A stretch of 64,000 nt of DNA from Skeletonema tropicum. Lineage: Eukaryota; Bacillariophyta; Thalassiosirophyceae; Thalassiosirales; Thalassiosiraceae. Below, in pieces: positions 56,801 through 64,000 of the stretch. The notes below the pieces were generated by a model. It was not told the DNA's origin. It saw only the letters and a program-made list of their open reading frames with translations, and ran no database searches. The DNA is taken from positions 1,116,001-1,180,000 of the forward strand of contig CM074139.1 in NCBI GenBank assembly GCA_037178625.1, given 5' to 3'. How positions within the stretch are numbered: position 1 is the stretch's first letter; every line of letters begins with the position of its first letter. A program made the translations under genes and the position numbers.

Positions 56801-59800
56801 TTGGACTTTTTGACGAGTATGCGAATTTGTTGAACATTCCTTTCATGAAAGATTTGCAACACGAGGCAGACACGAAGGAACTCCAGGTAGAGATTGCGAA
56901 TCTGATCTACGATTTTGATCGGAAGCACGATGCCGACGCAGTTACACGCTCCAAGGTGGAGCACTTGATCTTTCAAGCATCGTACAATTTCATTGTCAAC
57001 AAGAATTTTGATCTTCATTCAAACCAATTCAAACTGATTCAAATGTTGAACGGAGATCCTGATTACCAAGAATATCTCCTTCTCTGTAAAATCTACATGA
57101 GTCTCTGTCAAATTAACAAGTCGGTGGAAGTTGACTACTACAAAATCAAGTGCAACGGTCTCTTCCACATTGTCATCCCTCAGAACTTTAGCAAGGAGAC
57201 GTCTGATTATCTTGAACAGATCACGATCCATCACTCCTTCTCAGAGAGTGACGGTATAATGAAGTATGATGATATCTCAGTCTTTGATTTGAGACCCCAC
57301 CAGCCAGAGATTAATCTTTACAAAATCAGGTTGCAGTCGAAGACCGATGTCCAGTCGATGGTGAAGTATATTGAATTCACCAACGTGTTCCAAACTCTTT
57401 CATCTGAGGATCAGTACCTCATCTTCATTGGTGATAATGTTATCTTGGTCGATGTTGTTGACGGCAGAGAAATGAACATCCGAATCAACCAGGTTGATGC
57501 GAATGTGTCTACTATTTTCTTCAACGAAGCCATCTCATTCATCCCGTGTTTCAAGTATGCTGAGGGCGAGGATGTCATCGTGTTTACATCACGCAAGATT
57601 CACTATTTGGTGGATAAAGGTGGGCAATTTTGCCCGGACTATTATGGCATGAAACATGAATTAGTCGATTGCATAGTTTCCGACGAGCTATTTAGTGATC
57701 TGAACGACGACCCAAGGTTTAGGCAATCGAAGCTTTCTGATCTGGTGACAGAGTCGAAGGTAGTCGTTTACTTTCCCGACTACCTCCTCCTAGTTTCAAG
57801 CCGGCAACAGCTCATCAATCTCCTGCACTATGCTGTCTACATCCGTAATGTCTCCTTCTTCATTCTCGTACTTTTTATGCTTGAGCGGACATCAATGAAA
57901 CTTAGGTATGAAGAGAAAAAGGATAAGGTGGTTCAAATCACTGGGTGAGTGTTATGTTTTGCGCGTGATTATACATTTTGTTGTAATATTGCTGTTCTTA
58001 CTAACATTAATCTCCGCTGCGAATCAATCAGCCCATGGAAGGACGCCATTCTTTACATGATGGGTAACTTAAAGAACAAGCGCTACGATAACATCTTCGA
58101 AAAGCAATTCTTTGATATCAATCAGTACAAGAACCTCCCTCTTCGAGACTTCATTGATAAGCTGTGTGAGAACTTTCCGCGTTATCAACGATTTGTTGAC
58201 GGAGAGTACCAAATCGTCCCGAGAGAAAAGCAGAAACGCTTCCTAGAACGCATTATTTGTGGGGAAGAGTGCTTCCACTTTTCCGAAGTTGGTAGTGGCA
58301 AAACGAAAGGTGAGCAGATGCGCTGTTGCTGTAGATATCGATTTGCTTACGATACTTGACTAACATCTTGCCTTTATTGTATCTTGATCAACTGCAGTCA
58401 TCATGCCTCTTCTATGCCAGATATTTTTATCTTCTAACGTAGAAGCTCATCAGCATCTAGCTCGAGGTGGAATGAAGAAAGATGTGTTGGTAATTTTAGT
58501 TCCTGAACATTTAGTGCCCGATGCTTGCAGTCAAGTGTACAGGCACTGCCTCAACCTGAACTTTCGACAGAAGTACAAAGTCTACGATGACATATTGGCG
58601 TTGCTCCACGATCAAGTCAAGTTAGGACCCGACTGCAAGACTATCTTCGTTACGAGTTTCAATCAATTCAAGAAAGCCTTGACGTATGATCCGATTTGCA
58701 GGAAAGTGCGACCTCACCGAGAACAAATCCTCGTTGTTTGCGATGAAGTTGATGATTTTCTGGACCGAGATAAGCTTGTATTCAATATCTGTTGCAACAA
58801 GTCAAATTCGTTTGACCAGCCTACCATGGATTACTACCACGAAACAAGCTATGCAGCATATCATGGGAAGGCGTACCCAAGTGATGCATGTGACTCGTCT
58901 CCCAACCCGAGTTACTGGAAAGAGTTGCACGCCAAGTTTGTTGCGATTTTCCATGAGATACAAGATGCTAGCAAATCTCTGAACAAAAGCTTCGGTATAT
59001 TCAACGAGAAAACTCTACGTCATTGCACGACAAGTATTTCTCATGATATTGAGGGATACAAAGCTCTGATTGCGCGTCCTTACGAATCCGTGAACCGAGC
59101 TATGCCAGGGTCTTACTACAGTGATGTAGAAAGGACAATATTTCTCACCTTCGTCATCCTATCGGAGGATATCGCTAAGTATAACGAACTCTTCCAGAGT
59201 GAACGAAAATTCATTACATTTGAATATTGGAAGGAGTATCTTGCTGAGCTTGACTATGATGAACTCGTCTACGGTCCACGACAGTCTCGCAGAGATTACA
59301 GAGAAGCACCCGCATACGTTAGGAGGGTTGATCAAGTTCTTGTACGTCATCATTCTGAAACGCATGGAAGTCCGAGATAAATCGAAGTCAGTCAATTCCG
59401 TTGACATCATCTTCAACTTTGACTGTATTGGCTTTACCGGAACTCCGTTTTTGGACAACTATCCGACTTCAGACTATATCCGCCATCAACGTGAAGACGA
59501 CATTCCACCGTGTATCGATAGAAGCTTCTACGCCTACACCAATGAAGATCTGCCTCAAAATGAATTTGAGAATCGTTTTTACTGTTTCCAGGGCCAAAAC
59601 AACAATGTCAAAGTGAAAGTATTTGTCGTCAGACTTCATGATTGATTCTCTGAAGAGAGGCGAAATGGAAACTCTCGAAGCCATCTTCGCCCAAGAGAGC
59701 TCCAGCCATGACGTCATGTCTATTGACGGAGCAAAGGCAGCTCCATTCAATGTGATAGTTGACCTTTGTGGCATATTCAAGCTGTCGACTATCTACGATG

Positions 59801-61562
59801 TTCGGTCGTTAATCCTGAAGCAATTTGGTGCCGACTGTTTCCACTACATCTACCATATCGACCAAATTGATGGAAGCGACAGGGTGCTTTGTATCAAAAC
59901 GCAGAATGATGTTGCATTTGATGAGGAGTTTTACAAGTACCTCTGTCGAACATATGGTGCCAACTTGAGAGATAAAATTTTCTTTTTCGTAGACAGTGAG
60001 TGCAGTTTGCGTTACGTTTTATCGTATTGACTCGATTCTTATTCTCACCATACTTCTGTCCACTTCCATTTCAGACCGCAATTATATCGGCAAAGATGTC
60101 CCTTACCAGCTAGTTTTCCAGAAACATTTCAACATCCCACTGTTCGTGAAGAGTGTTGTGGTGGCTCACGACGTCGAAGATTTTAGTAAGATTTGGCAAG
60201 CGATGGGACGCTCGAGAACAATGAATGACACCACGTTTTCAATCTACAAAAGTAGTATTTCTGGTGAAATGAATGGAGAGCATGGAAGTGAGCCAATCGA
60301 TATCAAGAAGCATCCGCTGACCAAGCTACTCTACACTCGCAACTGTGATTGCAAAATGGCTGGGAACCTTTCTTCCATCTTCCAGACTCTGATTGCTCTC
60401 TACAACCTTTCAAAGAATTCATTCTACTTATTCGGACGAGATTGTAAATACATTCATCGAGAAGATGGAGAAGACCATCATGAAGAAAGTTGGTCGACTT
60501 GAAGAAAAGCTTGCCGCTGTTTTGACTGAACACATCGTTCCAGCTCGAATCCTTCAACATATCTTTGGAGATAAGTTTGGCCGCAGTTCGAACAAGGCTA
60601 TCGCAGAAAACAGTCTATCTGTTGACATGGTGAATGAGCTCGTGCGGCAAATCGTGCGACAGAAGTTTGAGCAGCGTCTACCTTCTGAAGATATTTATGA
60701 TGACTACATTCGCTTTCTCTCTGGAGAGCAAGTCAGCCTGATGGAGATATCATATACAAAGCAGCAACAGAAACAAAAACAGAAGCAAAAGGCCAAGAGC
60801 CAAGACAATGATACGATGGACATGTTTGACAAGCGGCATCAGCTACCACTGACTAAGAAGGTTGAGGATTACTTTGCATCCACAATTCGCATGGAGGACG
60901 ATGTTGTCAAGAGAATGCTTGGCTTAACAGTTTCTATCCCGATCTTCACATTGCAGTATTCTGGGGGTGGGAGACAGAACGTGATCAATGTGTATCCAAC
61001 AGTGCAATTTATGTACTCTCACCACATCAACCCGAGATACATCACAGAGGATGTTCGTCGTGTGATCGGAGGGGCTGGTGATCTGTCTCGGTATTATGAA
61101 GACTTCCTTGCAACTGTCGCAGCGGAATCGAAAATGGAGGAAATGGGTAGCAAGGCTGACTCAGAAATGTTTCTCACCGAAACGAAGTTGAATGGTATCA
61201 GACAGAACCCACAGTATTCCCTGGTTGGTATTCAGCCGGGAGTGTACATCATAGGAATGAAAGATCAATTCAATATTCATGACATAGAAACTCATCCTTT
61301 GGGAAATCATATGCAGTGTGTTTTGGATGAGATTGGTTTCGTCCTGTTTGACAAGACAAATGCCAAGAGTGTCGACGAATTTGGTCCTTACTTCATTGAA
61401 CAATACATTTTGTTGGATGCTTTGTCCAAGCAAGAAGTCGCCCAGAACGTCATCACGTATTATTGCCGTCACAAGGACAAACTCGAGAAAGGTCTTGAGC
61501 GGTACAATGAAAAGCGAGGGAAAGGATTTATCTGCTGGAGATTCTTGAGCTTTGACCCCTAA
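53827..61562 (+). CDS. Giant DUF3638-type, SF2-helicase-like protein with deubiquitinase-like Cys box; five +1 frameshifts
   Basis: Six exons: 53827-54860, 54970-55767, 55858-57944, 58032-58309, 58398-59995, 60075-61562. All introns are GT-AG, 79-109 nt, with matching phases; total about 2430 codons. The 5' start is uncertain because the frame is open to 53590 without an ATG. Exon 1 is acidic, then has DAHFTAFQILNSQCLIYYDP. Exon 2 encodes STQLTGNT and CYFQVYLFAVLCKVGKP, like a deubiquitinase Cys box. The C-terminal half has helicase-like motifs: FSEVGSGKTKVIMP (Walker A, split by an intron), LVVCDEVDDFLD (DExD), GFTGTPFLD (motif III-like) and IWQAMGRSRTMND (motif VI-like). Continuity requires skipping one base at about 55124, 56757, 59250-59300, 59617-59640 and 60430-60445. 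It may be a young pseudogene, a recoded gene, or carry assembly errors. Confidence 0.7.
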
Positions 61563-62731
61563 ATGGTAGGTTGACACTAAACTAGAGCACATGTAGATAG
61601 ATAGAACTGTGCTCAATCAACCTCTATTACATTCACACTCGGAGATAGATCAAATCTCTTGCACTTCTGAAATCGTTGCAACAAGTTAGATCAAGAGTAT
61701 CTTTTACGCGATCACGAGTAGTCATCTCAAGCAAATTGTACTGGACAGATCTTCTGCTGTCATGCATGAGCTATCGGTATGGACGTCGAGATATCGCGAC
61801 TAAGTAAAGTACGATGCCTTTATGTGCTATTGATAACTACGTAATCCCTTAACAATGGTCCTTTAAACAAGCGTTTTTCTCGCGCACATTAAGAGGTAGA
61901 TAGGCTACCTTATGCTTCAGCTGATGGATGGAGAAGAGGATCAGTAGCGACAATTGAGCCAGTCATGTCAAGCATTCTCAATGAGAGAAACAGTCCGTCA
62001 TTCAACTGAACTTCAATTGACATCACTTCATACATCCTTTCCGTGTACCTGAGACAGGCGAGACTAGCATAAAAATTAATCCATTGGCATTGCTTTGGTG
62101 GCCTTTGCAGTGGAGGGAGACTTCAATCTCAATCGGCGGTTTGGCAAATGTTCGTTATCATTTACCACAGATAATGTCGCCTCTTAGAGAGCCCACCAGA
62201 CGTACTTTAGAATTTCTGTTACACTACTACCTTCTGCGTCTACATCCTCCTGCAGGTCCCTCCCAAATTCGGATTGAGATGATAGAGCTCGACCAGGACC
62301 GTGCTGTTATTGATGGATGGGTGAAGAGGAAGTTCACAGATGATAGACAATGTTTATTTAGTGTTGAGAGGTAAGTAATCTGCAACAATGGCCTATCGAG
62401 CGAAGAGGCAAGATATGCTAGCTTCATCTGATAGATCTGTAAGTGAAGGAAGAGTATTTCCAAAGGAGTAAGCTCAATCATTCATTTTCAATGAGAGATG
62501 ATACCGTTCATTCAACTGAGCTTCAATCGGCATTACTTCATTTTACGTGTACTCGGAAAGCGAGAGGACTGTCAAGCTCTCTAGACTCTCTTACTTTTGG
62601 CTCTTGGCACTAGATTTATCAGACTTTGAGCCGCGGTGCCTTTGTCAACTGTCACAGACTTTCCCAGCTTGCGCGCGGTTACTTAAGTGTCTTTGAGCAA
62701 GTGCACGTGTAACCTACCATCATGGTCATGG
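61563..62731. other. Intergenic region with direct repeats of about 90 bp
   Basis: Sequence near 61980-62065 (CAATGAGAGA, then TCATTCAACTGAACTTCAAT, then ACTTCAT and CGTGTAC) recurs diverged at 62490-62575. The repeats flank the small open frame at 62084-62374. No inverted termini were found. Confidence 0.5.
62084..62374 (+). CDS. Possible small gene or exon, weak
   Basis: 96 codons, ATG at 62084. The later part (RRTLEFLLHYYLLRLHP and IRIEMIELDQDRAVIDGW) looks coding in composition. The frame ends at GAG AGG TAA, where AG followed by GTAAGT would also be a good intron donor, so this could be a first exon whose partner I cannot find before the convergent VASt gene. No family is recognised. 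Confidence 0.3.
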   Translation: MALLWWPLQWRETSISIGGLANVRYHLPQIMSPLREPTRRTLEFLLHYYLLRLHPPAGPSQIRIEMIELDQDRAVIDGWVKRKFTDDRQCLFSVER

Positions 62732-63968
62732 TCACGGAAAAGCATCTGCATACCTACAGATCGTCTCTCCCAATAGCACAAACTTTTCTGCCGTACCAGC
62801 TCTCATACCACTCTTAATTTGCCTGGCCACCATTGGCTGCCCGTTTGGGAACTCAGCTTCTACACTGCACACCATTCGACATGAATTCTTCCCAGTGTTC
62901 AGAATCGAATATTGAGTCCAGGATATAAATGTATTTCCATAGGGAACTTCAGGTGTCAGTGTCTTCTCCTTGATGACGAGGCTGTTTGCATCATATTGCA
63001 ATATCTCCCATGTAGAAAAGCACATATTCGCCGAGACAAAAGCTGACTTTGGCATCAAGTAAGAATACTCCATTGTTGCACCAACAAAAGTGCTTTCATC
63101 AATACCATCAGGAGCCTTTGGCTGGCCGATATCGTTTTCATTCGTAGACCAGGTACCCATCGTTATCTTGTCATAATTCAAGTCCACGAAGAAAGCGTCT
63201 TTCATGAAGCTAGATTCTGCACTTAGCAACGACCACCGGAGCCTCAAAAATCCAACTGGTAAATCCACTTCCAGCCCCACAAACTCCAAAGATTCGGGAA
63301 GACTAAACCCTGGAGGTGGGGTGGCATCATTCTTATCCTCTTTGATTGCTGGACCTAGTAGAGGTCCAACTATGGGTTTGACATCCTCACCAACTTCAGC
63401 CTCTTCTTTTCGCTTATCCTCTCGCATTTCCCTCAGTGCTGCAAGCATGAATGTAGCTTGAGAACTTCTTCCTTTTATTTCAAGCTGCATTTCCATACCC
63501 TTCTTCTCGACGTATCGAAAGATGTCATCTGATACTACTCTCAATATATACCTATCAACTGGGTATTTGAGACCCAGAGCATATAACACTTGCAGAATAG
63601 GTAGACTGATGAAGAAGTGAAGGTGATAAAAACTAGCCAACAAATATGCAATCACTTCGTTTCGAGACGGGAAATAACGACGACGAACAGCTATGAGAAT
63701 TTCAGGCAAAGATCGTTTCTTCTTCGTCTCCTTCTCATCACCTTCATGATTTCCTACACGTCGCTTGCTAGCAGCCACGCTTTCCCTTACTCGCTGATCC
63801 CTGATCCATTCACGCTTCCGCCGAGCCCATTGTCTGGCGGTGTGCTCCATCAAAAGGATCCAGTCAATGTTATTAACTTCCACAGCGATGACGAAAAATG
63901 GTCCAGTCCTGTATTCAAGGTCTGTCTGAATACTAACGCCACGCTGCTCAAGACGAGGACCAATCAGG
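62732..63968 (-). CDS. VASt-domain protein, 3' part (5' exons outside window)
   Basis: The exon starts at 63968 after a pyrimidine-rich acceptor (TATTTGCAG on the minus strand), and its frame runs to the stop at 62732, giving about 412 residues. The first part (LEQRGVSIQTDLEYRTGPFF, then VEVNNIDWILLMEHTARQWA) precedes a basic helix (RRKREWIRDQRVR) and a hydrophobic hairpin-like stretch (YLLASFYHLHFFISLPILQV). Residues about 230-405 match a VASt (VAD1/StAR-related lipid-transfer) domain: SFMKDAFFVDLNYDKITMG, TMEYSYLMPKSAFVSANMCF, TPEVPYGNTFISWTQYSI and CRMVCSVEAEFPNGQP. VASt domains carry sterols at membrane contact sites. Whether a C2 or GRAM domain precedes it cannot be seen. Confidence 0.75.
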
Positions 63969-64000
63969 CTGCAAATAGATAATAGAGAAGATGAAAGTAT

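Noticed and set aside
53827..61562. Euplotes-style +1 shifting at in-frame stop codons
   Set aside because: For breaks 1, 3 and 5 the coding-like sequence in the new frame begins well before the stop of the old frame, so the shifts are not at the stops. Only break 2 sits at a TAA.

Overview
The window reads as nuclear DNA of a diatom, probably a centric one of the Thalassiosira/Skeletonema type (inference). The signs are short GT-AG introns of about 80-160 nt whose phases fit, long low-complexity acidic, Gln or Ser tracts, and gene families expanded in diatoms: BspA-type LRR_5, DUF285, arrays of WRKY19-type zinc fingers, PLAC8-like and sulfotransferase-like proteins, and EDR2/VASt lipid-binding proteins. 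No bacterial operon structure, tRNA, rRNA or CRISPR array was found.

Region 1 (1-9.4 kb): the C-terminus of a SET protein is followed by a tandem segmental duplication (606-3912 and 4599-7691). Each copy carries a secreted Cys-rich protein, a convergent secreted META-domain protein and the first exon of a GH5-like gene. The META paralogs have exchanged C-termini: one ends in a potato-inhibitor-I domain, the other in a second META-like domain. The first copy also carries a MITE and a dead first exon; the second copy runs into a GH5-like pseudo-glycosidase (7590-9429). Region 2 (9.4-33.8 kb) holds mostly single-exon genes: a SLC35A nucleotide-sugar transporter, an LRR protein, a PLAC8-like protein, a 1488-aa membrane protein with two sulfotransferase-like domains, a decayed LRR_5 gene, a MATH-BTB-SAP protein, a DUF285 membrane protein, a multi-pass membrane protein and a gene with a transposase-like C-terminus.

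Region 3 (35.7-39.9 kb) is a complete LTR retrotransposon with two 384-bp LTRs that look identical, a 5-bp target duplication (GTTGT) and a degenerate, Pol-poor interior. Region 4 (40.5-53.5 kb) has a large AAA ATPase/TPR-like protein, an EDR2-like DUF1336 gene, and a tandem series of WRKY19-type zinc-finger genes (12 modules, then 8, then a decayed copy). A fragment of the EDR2-like gene was duplicated along with the finger genes. A 601-bp hAT-type MITE with an 8-bp target duplication follows.

Region 5 (53.8-61.6 kb) is one giant gene of about 2430 codons. It combines a deubiquitinase-like Cys box with an SF2-helicase-like (DUF3638-type) core in which Walker A, DEVD, GFTGTP and QxxGRxR are all visible. 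Its introns are intact, yet the reading frame shifts five times, always by +1. This is the most striking observation in the window. Region 6 (61.6-64 kb) has repeats and a VASt-domain gene that runs off the right edge.
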